In this document: positions 43,308 to 55,579 of the stretch, piece by piece
Layout: each line of letters opens with the position of its first letter
Numbering within the stretch: the first letter of the stretch is position 1
From: Paramacrobiotus metropolitanus
Lineage: Eukaryota; Tardigrada; Eutardigrada; Parachela; Macrobiotidae
NCBI RefSeq assembly: GCF_019649055.1
Contig: NW_026570241.1
Span: 310,001-374,000, forward strand
DNA: 64,000 bases
Direction: 5' to 3'
Translations under genes and position numbers: made by a program
Notes under the pieces: generated by a model
Database searches by the model: none
Told to the model about the DNA's origin: nothing
What the model saw: only the letters and a program-made list of their open reading frames with translations

Positions 43308-46019
43308 TTAATAGCTTTGCAATCCCGCTAAAATTTGCTGGTATCCTGTTATGTGGTTCTGCATACACTCCGTTGTTGGGACTTGGGGACACACTGCTAG
43401 ACCGGCTGTTTGTGTTGTCAGCGGCACATCTTTGGCGGCACTACACCCGTACTTGCTCAGGTAAACATTCTCCTGGGCGTCGAATGCATCTTTTTCCGCC
43501 TGCGTTAGCTGCAGTGGATCTTTCGAAATCAGGTGAACCAAAACCGGTGAATCGCAAATACCGGTTTGTAAATTCTGAGCACCGCACCCGTAGAAGATTT
43601 GCTGAGAAGCGTCCACATACAGGAACATGGTGGAGAATGGCTCTGGGAAAAATGGCTCGTGTATTTCAAAAACTTCCAAGCACGATCGGTCAGTAATTAT
43701 ATACGTAAAAAATATGTGTTTAGAATGTATGGTTGTATGGGGACACAATGCTTACGTATAGCGCCTGACGTCGTAGTCGGAAGGATCAAGCCGATTTGGA
43801 GACCGTTGTCTTGGATTGGTCCGACATAGACGCCATTGACGCACTGTGACGAGCCAGCATCGGCATAGTTGACATACTCGCACCATTTAGTACGACCGGG
43901 GGCATTGATCAGAGGCGTGGCAGATGGTCCCATGTCGGTCCAAACAGCATACTGGTTCACTGGCATTGCTTCCGGTAAAAACAATCTTCGATAGAGATAG
44001 AATTTTCCGGTGATCTAAATTAAAAGCAGTCAACCATATCAAAAGGAATAATGTGCTCAGGCACAACGGTTCGTGTAAAGTACTTGTTTTACCGCTACTG
44101 AGGAGCTCAGACGATCTGCTGAATTACGGTTTATACCAACTTATACGTATCTGTAAATCGTACATTTTAATTGTGATTTCTCTTATATACAACGCAAAAA
44201 TCCGAACAAAGTGCGCTCCACACGTCTTGCTTATAATATACATAATTAACAAAAACAATTCTAAACACATGCCCACGTCACCGCGCCGTAGGCTATACCC
44301 TTCTAAAGGGATTACCGTATTTTTCGAATTTAAAGCCTCCTCTATTGTATAAGCCTCCCCCCAGGCACCTTTGAAAATTTAGAAGCCCAGGGCTTCTAAT
44401 TCGAAAAATACGGTATGTGCTTGCAGAAAAGGGATTGTGTACCTATAAGATTTCTCATGGTCGCTGAATCATTTACATAATTTTTTTATTTTTTATTATT
44501 TATTTATTTTTTTATTTATTTTTCTTTAGTATTTTTTTTTAATTACATATTTAATTTTTTTTCTACACTTACTTAACAACTTGCAAAACTAAAAGCGAAT
44601 AAACTGCACATGAACAAGGCAGCCTGATTAATCGGTAAAGCGAGCACTCCACGAATTAATCTGAGTCGTACTCTTTGGAATACACCTGCTATAAAATTTG
44701 GAATAATAAATTTACCAGCGAGACATCAATTTTTCCTTGAGAGGGCATTGAATTGGGCCATTTACACACCGAAGGCACAGCGCCATAGCCACCATAGCTT
44801 GGTGCAACAGTGGTCGTGGTTGTTGAACCTAAAGTACGGTAAACATGTCTGATGTACTGCCTTCAGGCTAGACCATTATTCACGAATATTTAATCTTTTA
44901 TTATGTATTTATCGGGAAATTTATAGCTAAATCGACGATATTACTTGAGGTGTTTACGATGGTATTCTTGAATCCTTGGATATCCTGAGCAATACAGAAC
45001 GGAGGGTCGATAGCAGCGCAGGTGCCCTTTGGTCCGTATGTTTCCTTCGGAATATTCTGCACCGTGACACAATATGAGGAAAAGGCGGAATTGATCAGGT
45101 TGTCGAAATTGTCCATTTCGGACGCCGACAATTGATCTGGTCGCTTTCGAGTTTGGGCGATGATAGTGGGCGTGGCGCAATGGACACCGTCGGCTAGCGA
45201 CTTCCCGCAGCCGTAACTTACCAACAGATTCTGGTAGTCGTGATACAGAACCACATAATCCAGTGGACCTACCAAAAATTTTAGCGCGTGTTCCAAGCAT
45301 GAGTAGCATTTACTGGAATCACACAATTACAGTTAAAAATGCATGGAATAATTATTGATAATAAGGCAGCGCTTGCCAAAAGCACAAAATCAGCAAGTTA
45401 TAAACTTCAACTTACGCATTATATATTTATCATCTGATCCGCCCAGTGAACCAATCTGTGTTCCGGAAGTTGAATAGGAACCCGTCCAGAACTGGTGTGG
45501 ACAGTATGAGTCTGCTGTATCGGAGAATATTTCCCACCACTGCAGTTGTTGCGGCTCGCTGGTAACCGGGTCATAATACGGCGCGACACTGGTTATCTTT
45601 ATCTGTGCTGCACTGGAGTAATTTCCTCCCATTTTCCTGTAGACGTACCATACTCCGTCGGCCTAAGTAAAACGCCACACATATTATAGAACGGATCTAT
45701 CAAAAAGTTAGTTGGATTATTCTTGTCGATACTATCGGCGATAAGAAATACTCAAACACAGCATTAATTAAATTTACCTGTTGAGGAGCATCGCCGCCTA
45801 TTCCTTTCATAGAAGTCGGCAAAGACGGTGAACATTGCTGTCTGGAATTCTTAATTATGACAACTAAAACAACAGAACCCTTGTTTTTGCTGCGTTAATT
45901 ATCAGATATAATAGAGATATGACGATTAAAAGTTATTTGTATGAAATAATAGGTTAATACTCTTATTCTTATACTAAGTGTAACTTACCGAAACATAAAA
46001 ATACGAACGTACGAAACAT
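43308..46019 (-). CDS. Two-domain secreted protein copy B (seven exons, intact)
   Basis: Exons 46019-45989, 45863-45778, 45662-45416, 45268-44945, 44828-44716, 44014-43756, 43642-43308; 464 residues. Exon 1 (31 bp) encodes a signal-peptide start (MFRTFVFLCF) continued by VVIIK in exon 2. Domain 1: CSPSLP, ADGVWYVYRKMGG, then DYVVLYHDYQNLLVSYGC. A Thr/Ser/Gly/Tyr linker (exon 5) follows. Domain 2: CKWPNSMP, GKFYLYRRLF, then FLYVDASQQIFYGCGAQ. Exons 2-4 and 5-7 are homologous with the same intron phases (0 then 1), an internal duplication. The fold looks lipocalin-like (G-x-W-Y start, central YxxxY strand, conserved Cys), which would make it an extracellular binder of small hydrophobic molecules; low certainty. 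Confidence 0.8.
44315..44413. mobile_element. 99-bp MITE with TA target duplication
   Basis: Terminal inverted repeats CCGTATTTTTCGAATT... / ...AATTCGAAAAATACGG, flanked by TA at 44313-44314 and 44414-44415. The CCGTATTTTTCG terminus resembles widespread Tc1/mariner-type MITEs of animals. It lies in an intron of secreted-protein copy B (between exons 5 and 6 sits 44015-44715). Confidence 0.85.
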
Positions 46020-48040
46020 CTTTGACTAACAATTTTTTCAAATTATATTATTAAGATAATATTAATTTAAGGTAAACTCAGTGTCAAAATCCTCGAGTAA
46101 AAACTATCACTGAAAAGTCGGAAGTGTGCATTTGAAGATCTTATAGACAATACGCTTATAGACCTGCAATCAACGAGATGAGACGTGGCGATCATTAATA
46201 ATCATGAACAGACAAAGCCTGGAAGGGATGAAGGAAGCTTCGCATACCCTTATATTATACTCGTATCAAAACTAATGTCTCTGTTTTTCTATCGTTACTT
46301 TACCTGAGTCGTGGCTGGTTGTTCACCCATATGATACCTCGATAAGGCACAAAGTGCGTTAGTGCAACAGCCTAAACATTGGTATACCAATGACACCGTG
46401 GCAGGGAAAAAATTTCCGGCTTCGGCTCTTTTCAAGCGGTTTCAGTCTGCACAGATACTGCCAAAAGCCAGTTTTCTCGTTGTTTTGTCCAACTACTGTA
46501 TGTTATAGAATAAATTTCCAGCTGATGCTGGAAAAATCGATATCCTTTGCAGTCTAACGACTCTACTGCTGTCTTAAACAACTTATTATCCAAGTACATC
46601 TACAAATAAATACAAAGACAGTTGACTAAAAGATGATACCTTATTAATACTTTTCATTTGTTTTGGAAGAAGATAAAATCTGTGATTTGCCGCTGTGACA
46701 GTTTTTCCTCTTTGTTGAATGAAAACCTCCTCGTTACTGTGTGTCTGTTAAAAATAGCTATATATGCAAAACAAATTTCACCCGGCAGCTGAAGGAATCA
46801 CAAGGCACGCGTGTCAGTACTGTAAAAGCGACTGCAGCTGAGGCACGCTAGGCTTCGTGGATCCGTTTCGGGAATTAACTTTATTTTATAGAATTCTCTA
46901 AATACTTATATTAAGCGCTGTAACGTAATTTGTACATACTTGCGAGCACAAATGTCTTTACCGGTGTTATTGCGAATCTGATTACAATTGCCTACATGAT
47001 GAATTACTAAAACCGGAATATTTGATGCGGCAACAGAATATGCACTGTACATGCTTTCTAGTCTACTACCAATGTAACTGACGAAAGGCGGGCTGTTTTG
47101 CAAATGGTACCGACAGTTGCTTTAAGTTTACGCTAACTCGTTTACTAACATTTCGCTGGTTCTTATGTTCTATCCTGTATGTGAACAACTGCATTTGTGA
47201 ACACGGTGCGAAGCATTTTCTTTGTCGATATCGTACAGCCGTTTAAGGTCACCCTAACACCTTTACCGTAGAAAGAGTACAAATAATGATTCGATGTTAA
47301 AAAGTCTAATCTTGTGGTGACCTTTCAACCTGTCTATTTATGCGTGTTTTTCTTTCGAGATTGTTAAATTTAGTTTTCAATGCAGTGTTCGAATTCAATA
47401 CCACATTATGTCCCGGTGCTGATTTCACCTGTGATGGTCTCGTAATACACGGTACTCGTACTCAAGCTCGTTAACCGTTTCCGTTGAACGCCCGTTAATT
47501 CGATTCCCATATGGGAACTATAATGACACGGCATAAATGCACCGCTGGTGAATGCTTTCGTCAACTTTCCAGCATAGTCTTCTTTGGTTTATCGTACCAA
47601 CGATGTCTCGTTAATCCTTATGTTACTTCCGCTTTGGATTACGCACCTTCTCTCCCGCGGAGCTGTTTTTGAACACCGGTGCACGGTGATCGCCTTCTCC
47701 ATATATTTTATACATGTGGGTCGCACAATTTACAGCTAGTTCCCCCCTGCAGTACACGGGATTTCGCTTAAATCTCGTTAAGAGCATCTGGATATTGTTT
47801 TGTAATGCGTAAATAAATGGGCCTCGAGGGAAATCTTCACGATATGGCAAAGTGGTGGGAGAACTGGGGGTGGTTGGGAGGTTGGGGAAAGATTGCAATC
47901 CTTCCCCAGCCTACCCCACAATTGTGGGGTGGTGGTGGTAAATCGCACAATCTGTCTTCGGAGAACGTGATTGGTATCTGAGGTCAATTCCAAAGACGTT
48001 TCAGCGTTTTGTTTAATCCAACTTAGATATCGCGCATTTA
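46020..48040. other. Intergenic stretch, no gene recognised
   Basis: Short open frames only. A hairpin-forming CTACCCCACAATTGTGGGGT occurs near 47910. The promoters of copy B (left) and GPCR A6 (right) should be at its ends, but no clear element is visible. Confidence 0.4.
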
Positions 48041-48047
48041 CCGAACC

Positions 48048-49112
48048 ATGTCGGATTTTCTCTGTATTACCTTAAATTCTACCAACGCATCCACCCCTAA
48101 ATTCGACAATGATTTTACTGGAGTTTCGTGGAATTTTCTCGCTGCTTTCAAAGTATTTACAAGCATCAGCACGTTATGTTTAAACATCGCAGCGTGCACC
48201 CTGCTAATTGTCAAGACCACGCAGCAAACGTCTTTCAATATCTACCTAATCGATTTACTGATGTGTAATAGTTTATACCTAATTTTGGTAGAATTTTATG
48301 ATGTGATTGTTTGGATGAAACCGAACTGGTGGAACGGTAGCGTGACCTGTGACGTTTACCTCTACGCCACTGGTATTACGCTGACATGCATGATTTACGC
48401 GCAAGTTCTGATCACCTGCAATCGTATTGTCGCCGTGACCTTTCCCCATTTCTACCGTCTGCACCATTCTCTTCGTGTGGCCGTTATCACATGTATCGTA
48501 ATGTGGATACTTGTTCATATAATTTGTCTGCCGTTGAATATCGCGCATGCGTTATGGTACCGTGCACCTGGTGAAGAAGTTGGACGCATCTGGAATACCG
48601 ACGCGGCAGCGGTTAGGGTTTACGGACAAATTCTCGAGATCGCCATGTTTGCTCTTCCGGTTGCGATCATTGCTGGAGCATATCCGTATCTGTTGTGGAA
48701 AACAACCAAATGGCGCCGTTCACGGCCTGCTGCTAATTATGACAGGTCCCGAGGCAACACTACCGGTACTCCCGGACGCTCATTTCGAAAAGAGAACGCC
48801 AACACATTTATGGTGTTAACATTGCTTACCATTACCTTAGTGCTTTGCTGGACGCCGTCGTTAGTTATGTATTTAGCGGTGGATTTTGGGGGATTCTTTC
48901 TGTCGGAGACATTTTACCAGTACGGCCATTGGATGGTGGAGACGGAAGCGGCCGTTGATGCGATCATGCTTTTCCTCAGTGTTAAGGATTTACGCAAAGT
49001 GATTACAGCTGTGCTTGGTTGGAAAAAGAATGACCAAACTTTGGACGGTAATTCAATTCAGCTATCAGCAACCAAGGCCGCCCCAACGAACGCAATCAGC
49101 CGATCACAATAA
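48048..49112 (+). CDS. Orphan class-A-like GPCR, copy A6 (plus strand, intronless)
   Basis: 354 residues, start MSDF at 48048, homologous to the A2 start. KPNWWNGSVTC carries the TM3 Cys; TCNRIVAV gives NRI for DRY, then PHFYRL; TM6 has intact CWTP; TM7 reads DAIMLFLSVKDLRK. ECL2 reads EEVGRIWNT: the disulfide Cys found in A1-A3 (YGCxW) is Arg here. The third loop is Arg/Ser/Thr-rich and resembles A2 rather than A1. It is the only A-family member on the plus strand and lies more than 19 kb from the array, between secreted-protein copies B and A. Ligand unknown. Confidence 0.85.
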   Translation: MSDFLCITLNSTNASTPKFDNDFTGVSWNFLAAFKVFTSISTLCLNIAACTLLIVKTTQQTSFNIYLIDLLMCNSLYLILVEFYDVIVWMKPNWWNGSVTCDVYLYATGITLTCMIYAQVLITCNRIVAVTFPHFYRLHHSLRVAVITCIVMWILVHIICLPLNIAHALWYRAPGEEVGRIWNTDAAAVRVYGQILEIAMFALPVAIIAGAYPYLLWKTTKWRRSRPAANYDRSRGNTTGTPGRSFRKENANTFMVLTLLTITLVLCWTPSLVMYLAVDFGGFFLSETFYQYGHWMVETEAAVDAIMLFLSVKDLRKVITAVLGWKKNDQTLDGNSIQLSATKAAPTNAISRSQ

Positions 49113-49114
49113 CC

Positions 49115-50160
49115 TGTAACACTATATTTCTAATATGAGGGTAAACTTCCCTGGTTTGAGTGTCTGCAACTGGCAGTAGTTTAAGTCCTCGTTTTGTAAA
49201 CGTCGTTAAACGATTTTTAACTCATAGCGCTCTTTAATCTTAGGCACATCTTATATTCTTGCCAAAAAAAAGCATCAGATGAAAGACGCGTGCGATTTAT
49301 GTACTCAGCTAAAAAAGGTCAAAAAAGCCAATTTGTTCGCACGTGTTGGTACTTACGCTCATAAGTCTGAAATGATGTTTACACCTAATCACCGATTATT
49401 GTACAGAGTACACACCTTCGCTCTAATTACTGTATCCACAAATAATGCATTGTGACAAGGGGCTCGTTTTATTAATTATGTACTGACACTCAGGCGTAGT
49501 GGGACAACCTGTAAAACAACAAATAACATATTTCAAACCGTAATCATCGCCGGACGCAGTGTCAAATACATGTACAGGCGCATATGAGCAAACAGCTCCT
49601 ACAATTATGTGATTATTGTAATTAACCATTGATCATCAAGATTACTAAGCAGAATGCTACGCTCCACCACCACCACCCCCCAGGTTCAAGATTTAACATC
49701 CACTTCCGTAACCTTACACCGATGTTAAGAGGCCAAATTTTGCGGGATAACTAAAGAAGACCAGCAGCAGAACTTATAATTTTTAGAAGTGTGTTAGTGT
49801 TTGGGTGATTGTTGATTACGACCACAATTGCGAGTTAACGAATATCACCAATGAAATGTTTGACGTAAATTAACGTAAATTTTATTTAGGCATTAGCCAA
49901 TTAACGTAACAACAAGCTCTGCGCTGACCAATAGCGACCGTTTAAACTTAAAGCAACCGAACTTAAAAATACAGTTTGAAATTACCAACAATACAATTCA
50001 GAAATACCACAGTAGCGAGTAGCGACCGCTTGAAGTGCCAAGAATTGTGTTGTTAACGTAAAACATTGGTACGAGTAGTAAACAAGCACACAAGTGCAAC
50101 TGTATAAGTTGTGTCAATCTGGCAAAAGTTATTATTAAGTAGTCTGGAAAAACCAATAAG
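49115..50160. other. Intergenic stretch, no gene recognised
   Basis: Convergent interval between GPCR A6 (+) and secreted-protein copy A (-). No domains seen; a 68-codon minus-strand frame at 49423-49629 with several Cys is unsupported. Confidence 0.4.
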
Positions 50161-50162
50161 TA

Positions 50163-52710
50163 TTACATTCCAGCTAAAACTTGTTTGTATCCTGTAATAT
50201 GGTTTTGCATGCAGTCCGTGGGTGGCACTTGTGGACATGGAGCCAGGTCGGCCGAGTGTAAAGTTAGCGGCACATCTTTGCCTGCACTGCACCCGTATTT
50301 GCTCAGGTAAACATTCTCCTGGGCGTCGTAGGCGTCTTTCTCTGCCTGCGTTAGTTGTAGTGGATTTTTGGCAATCAGGTGGACCAAAACCGGTGCATCG
50401 CAAATGCCAGTTTGTAAATTCTGAGCACCGCATCCGTAAAAGATTTGCTGATAAGCGTCCACATACTGAAACACAGTTGAGAATGGTTCTGCAAAAGATG
50501 AAATAACGCTTACGTACATCGTGCCGAACGAAAATCGTGTGTATTTGTAGCGGGCTTCCAAAACAATTCTAGGACTGTGTGCAAGCATAGCCAAACAGTA
50601 TCCTTACGTAAAGCGCCAGGCCTAGTCGTCGGAATGATCAAGCCCGATAGGAATCCAGTTTCCTGGATTTGACCGACGAAGAAACCGTTGACGCATTGTG
50701 ACGAGCCCACATCGGCATAGTTGACATATTCGCACCATTTAGTGCGGGCGGTGGCATTGATCAGGGGCGTGGCAGAAGCCCCCAAGTCGCTCCACACCGC
50801 ATATTGGTTTACAGGCATGCCTTCTGGTGCGAACAGTCTTCGGTATAAGTAGAATTTTCCAGTAATCTAAAGAAAAACTCAGTTTGGAAAAAATAAATAG
50901 CGCTTTCTGCGGCTTGTTCTTAACTGTCAATTTAAACTGATGCTTTTCTCTGCGAAAAGGTGTTGTTAACGCAGTGAGTCGATGCGTCTGTATAGGTAGC
51001 TTCGTTTTCGAGTTGACAAGAAGATGCAATTTGCACCTTTGAATACGTACAAGTTCCGTCGTCCCGCACGAGGCGATGGAACGGGGAGTAATATGAAAAT
51101 CGTATATATCGGTATATCCACATCCGCGGGACAAATTTAAATCAATCTATTTCTAAGAGCCTTTTTTTGCAGCCATTTCAATAATATGGTTAATCGTGCC
51201 TGGGCTACCTTTTCCAGTGAATCTAATTCTTTGCTTTGGAATATTACGTACTTAATTACTTCTACCATTTAACGGTACATAGTTATTAATTAATAATGTC
51301 AAGATACCAGCGAGATATCGACTTTTCCTTGAGAAGGCATTGAATTTGGCCATTTGCATCCTGAAGGCGCAGCGACTCCATAACTTCCGTAACCGTAATT
51401 TGGTACACTGGTGGTCGTTGCAGTTGCCGATGAATCTACAGTACGAACGGCGCGTCCAGTTTCATGCATTCACGTGATAAACAATTCATTGATATATTTA
51501 TAAGAAATAAGTTTTGCTTTACTTAAAGAGAACAAATTTTTTCTGTAAAAGATACAGTGTTCGTACTAGAAGAGTTTACGATGGTATTTTTCATCCCCTG
51601 AATGTCCTGAGCAACACAGAACGGCGGGTCGATAGAAGTGCAGGTGCCCTTTGGCCCGTATGTTTCTTTCGGTATATTCTGCACCGTAACACAGTATGCG
51701 GAGAAAGCGGAGTTGATCAGATTGTCAAAATTGTCCATCTCAGACGCTGACAGTTGATCTGGTCTCTTCCGGGTCTGGGCGATGATAGTGGGCGTGGAGC
51801 AATGGACACTGTCGGCCTGAGACTTTGCGCAGCCGTAACTGATCAGCAGGTTCTGATAGTTGTGATACAAAACCACATAATCCGTCGGACCTGCCGAACA
51901 TTTACTAAACGTGTTAAATCATAATTGTTGTCGAGTAGAATAACGCCATATGCAACGATGCAGTTACTGATTGGCTAAGATACGAATTTACAAACTAGAG
52001 CTTACGCATAATGTAGCTATCATCCGATCCACCCAGATCACCGATCTGTTTTCCGGCAGTTGAATAGGCTCCAGTCCAAAACTGGTGAATGCAGGATGTG
52101 GCGGCTGTGTCTTGGAATATTTCCCACCATTGCAGTTGCACCGGTTCGCTGGTGACCGGATCGAAGTATGGCGCAACACTGGTGATCTGTATTTGTGCTG
52201 CGCTGGAATAACTTCCGCCCATTTTCCTGTAGACATACCATACTCCATCCGCCTAAATGTAAACAAAACGCCTCGGTTATTCCCGGCATATAAAAAGATA
52301 TTAAAGAAAATCGAAAAAGATAGTTCACTTATAGACACACTTATAGATATACTTCTATAGATAGATCACTACTTCAGTATAGATAGTATTAGATACACTT
52401 ATGCATTCGATATTCTTACAGTAAAATGATGTGTGCGTAGTAGACCTATAGATTTACGTTATCTATTTACCTGCTTAGGAGTGTCGCCGCCTATTCCTGT
52501 TAGAACTGTTGGAAGGGACGGTGAACATTGTTGCCGAGAATTCTCGATTATGGCCGCTACATGAAATAAAACCAGCTGTTAGTTTTCGCTGGTTATTTAT
52601 ACAGCTTGCAGACAAACCGCAATAGTTTCATGGCGTACTATCAAGCAAAAGTGCTACATGACAAGACGATTTGCCCTACCGAAGCCCAGAATCGCAAAAG
52701 TCGAAAGCAT
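50163..52710 (-). CDS. Two-domain secreted protein copy A (seven exons, intact)
   Basis: Exons 52710-52680, 52556-52471, 52252-52006, 51890-51567, 51435-51308, 50866-50608, 50488-50163; 466 residues. Signal-peptide start MLSTFAILGF, continued by AAII in exon 2. Domain 1: CSPSLPTVL, ADGVWYVYRKMGG, TDYVVLYHNYQNLLISYGC, then RPDQLSASEMDNFDNLI. Linker with TSVPNYGYGSYG. Domain 2: CKWPNSMPSQGK, GKFYLYRRLFAPEG, FQYVDAYQQIFYGCGAQNL, then LTQAEKDAYDAQ. A TATAAATA lies inside the first intron (about 52590), so it is probably not the promoter. Closest to copy B. Same low-certainty lipocalin-like interpretation. Confidence 0.8.
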
Positions 52711-52998
52711 TTTCGCTGGAAACGCTTAAAATGTATTTGAAATTAGTTAAAAGCTTGGATTCACAATCCACAAGCGAAAGCTAGTTATCACAAAAGTGAA
52801 TATCCGGAATGGCTGTGTGTTTCTGTTGAGTGTAGGCTGGGTATCTGGAGAAGAAGAGTGTATTTTCAAAACGAGCTGTTCGGTCGTTAACCTTCGATGA
52901 GTAGGCAAAAGCCTGGAAGGAATAAGCAAAGTACCCGCTTGATCAAGTTGCATCTGCAATAGCGGTGTACGAAAAAAGTAACATACTAAATGTAAATA

Positions 52999-53096
52999 TA
53001 CTGCTCGGTGTTTGATGCAACGTCTGTGATGTCTGGCCGGGGGAAGGTAACGGCCGGGCCAGTCCGTAGTGCAACTTTATCGAGCGAGTACAGTAT
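52999..53096. mobile_element. Possible degenerate relative of the A3 TIR element
   Basis: The right end GTAGTGCAACTTTATCGAGC...GTACAG, followed by TA, resembles the right terminus of the 14824-15243 element (GTGGTGCAAGTCTATCGGGC...ATACAG, then TA). The left end CTGCTCGGTG... after TA is only loosely similar. Length would be about 100 bp. Confidence 0.35.
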
Positions 53097-53099
53097 AAC

Positions 53100-54100
53100 C
53101 ATATGAACCCCGCAGCATTTGTCTCCGTTAATGAGATGGTTAATGCTTTTGGTTTATGATTAATCATAACTGATGGCGTTTTCATTTATAACTGCTTATT
53201 TATCAAAATAATAGCGCAAAACGTATTTGCAGTATACGCCTTTACCTGTTACAAACATTCCGTAAAAGTGAGTACGAATTTCCGCCTTTCTCAGTAATTT
53301 TTCCTGCAATGTCTATTTTTCAGGGTCGTTTTTACTTCTTTCTAGAAAGCAAAATATGTATGCGAAAAAAAATTAATGATGCCTGTCGCATATGCGAGAA
53401 TAAAGGAATAATGTTATACGAAAAGAAAATTACTGGGGTGCATGCATATTCCAGTATCACTAAAAAAACTCAGTAACAGCTATAAAGACGTTGGCTTATA
53501 CGACGTAATCCTTTCGAAGTTAGAAACGACGCAAACCTTTTAAAGGTAAGAGCTGAGCAGTAAAGATACAAGAAAATGCTCAGAAAATCCCGAGAACCAA
53601 CACGAGCAATCGTTTGGCGGGTCCTTTTTATACGCCGACCAGTTTGAACAGGTAACTGTATTCCAGGCACGCAACGCGGAATTGTGCCCAGGCTAACGAA
53701 AACATGTCTTTGTTATTCGTATGGCCGGTATAGGTATGTGTTTTTTACGCCATTTTTGGTTAAATAGTAAAACATTTTCGTTAACGCGGAAAAGTGGAAG
53801 TATCTCCATACAAAATCAATTTCTGGGTTTAAAAAAATTTGCCCGCTTTGACCAGTCGATGAACGCAGTAGCACCTCAACCTGTTGACCAGGGTGAAGCT
53901 TTACATACAACCTGGTTTTCGCCCCATGTAAGCCGGTAAGCATATTTCTTTCTTCGTTCAACGTCTAGGCCGCCGAGTCTTTTGCTTCGCGTTCTGTTCT
54001 TCTTTGCACAGGTTAGTAAAGATCTTGTGTAAACATAAAACCGGTTTGAGACCCATAGATTTACTGATTACGGTACAGTAATGTAGATACTGCATGATGT
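53100..54100. other. Intergenic stretch, no gene recognised
   Basis: No recognisable coding sequence; overlapping 72- and 82-codon frames at 53713-53961 on opposite strands have no domain features. Confidence 0.4.
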
Positions 54101-54266
54101 ACTCACATCGTAAAATGCGTGAATCATCCGGTAAACAGAAGCAATCGGTTGCGGAAACTACGCATTTAGTAGTATGTATTGTATATGCGCTTATAGTATA
54201 TGCGTAGTTTCCGCAACCGGTTGCTTGTGTTTACCGGATGATTCGCGCATTTTACGATGTGAGTGT
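54101..54266. repeat. Foldback inverted repeat, arms about 65 bp
   Basis: ACTCACATCGTAAAATGCG... at 54101 is inverted at ...CGCATTTTACGATGTGAGT ending 54266, with a few mismatches between arms and about 30 bp of loop. Immediately right (about 54267-54299) is a second, perfect short palindrome TGTACAGGTATATG-c-CATATACCTGTACA. The structure suggests a foldback/MITE, but no clear target duplication is seen. Confidence 0.75.
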
Positions 54267-54440
54267 ATGTACAGGTATATGCCATATACCTGTACATACA
54301 GTCTACTGATATGCATGCACTCCCACATGTGAGCACTCAATAAGCATGCCTTTCATCGATTCTGTTAAACATATTATTCAATCTAAATAGTCTTCTAACT
54401 AGGATTTTTCCCAGCAAGCGTGACTGCTCAGGTAATATTA

Positions 54441-55573
54441 ATGTGGAACCAGAAACTATTAGTAATCTCCTGGTATTACTGCACCAATATTATATTTCTT
54501 TGCTGGGGAGGATGGATAATTGTGTACCCTGTTTTAATAAAGCTCTTATTTACGAATTACTTTTGGATACCGTTACTGCTTTTTGCGTGGATGCTGATCG
54601 ACGATTCTCAGAATCAAGGCGGACGATCATGGCGACCGCTACGCAATTGCAGTTTTACTAACTATTGGTATCAGTACTTCTCCACCGCTTTACATGTAAC
54701 CACGCCGCAGACCATCACTCCGGATAACAACTACATTTTCGCATGTCATCCGCACGGGATTCTGGCCACCGGTGTCAGTGGTGCGTTAATCTCCGAAGGT
54801 CTGGGGATCAGCCAACGATTGCCAGGAATGCGGTTGCATATTCTGGTCTCACGGCTCGTGTTCTGGTTTCCTCTGTTCCGTGAAATGTTTCTATGGGGCG
54901 GCTGCTCCAGTGCGTCAAAGCGGAACATTAAGCGTATCGCGGAGAAAAGCACCGGCAATGTACTGGTCTTAATTCCCGGAGGAGCGGCGGAAATGTTCGA
55001 AGCTTGGCCTGGACGAAATACCCTTGTTTTGGAAAATCGGAAAGGATTTATCCGCATGGCATTAGAAACTGGGTAAAGTATGTTGATGTTACCGAATGTT
55101 ACGTATAACATACACCGCGTCGAAAGCCAAAAAGCTTACAGAGTATATGTTGCAGATGTCATTTGGTTCCCGTTTACTCTTTCGGCGAGACCGACATCTT
55201 CCACCAGGTTTTTGATAATCCAACTGGCTCGCGATTACGAAATGTGCAATCATGGTTTGCATCATTAACTGGTTTTCCTCTGGTGATCTTTTATGGTTGC
55301 TCCAAAATTTTCTTTTGGCAGCCTCTCAAAAGGCCGATCAACGTAGTAGGTAAGTGTTATCCAATATTTACTAAAAAATTCACCAACTGGAAAATCTCTA
55401 ATTAGGTTCTGGTATATTTAGTTGGAAAATCCATTGAGGTCCAAAAAATTGCTCAACCTTCGCAAGAAGAAATTGATGATCTCCATGGAAGATACAAAGA
55501 AGCTTTATGGAATCTATTTGAGGAACATAAAGCTTTTTATGGTTTCAGTAATAGCCACTTAGAATTCATCTAA
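54441..55573 (+). CDS. DGAT2/MOGAT-type acyltransferase (three exons)
   Basis: Exons 54441-55072, 55156-55349, 55422-55573; 325 residues. Catalyses acyl-CoA-dependent acylation of mono- or diacylglycerol (or a wax alcohol) at the ER membrane. N-terminal hydrophobic hairpin (about residues 10-55) with the family-typical DDSQNQGGR after it. The hallmark motif HPHG is in FACHPHGILATG (about residue 97). Further blocks are PGMRLH, FREMFLWGG, IPGGAAEMFEAWPG, NRKGFIRMALETG, then VPVYSFGETDIF across the first splice and RPINVVG before the second. It ends with EEHKAFYGF, the usual DGAT2 C-terminal block. Length is within the family range. The frame is open upstream to 54420 with a possible acceptor, so a short 5' exon is possible. 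DGAT2, MGAT and wax synthase cannot be told apart here. Confidence 0.9.
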
Positions 55574-55579
55574 TCTTCT

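Noticed and set aside
51988-52338. 116-codon minus-strand frame and its overlapping partners near 52000-52360
   Set aside because: They are alternative frames over exon 3 of secreted-protein copy A and its flanking intron; the exon with WYVYRKMGG is the real one.
52585-52595. TATAAATA as promoter of secreted-protein copy A
   Set aside because: It lies between the signal-peptide exon (52710-52680) and exon 2, so it is intronic in the model that works equally for copies B and C.
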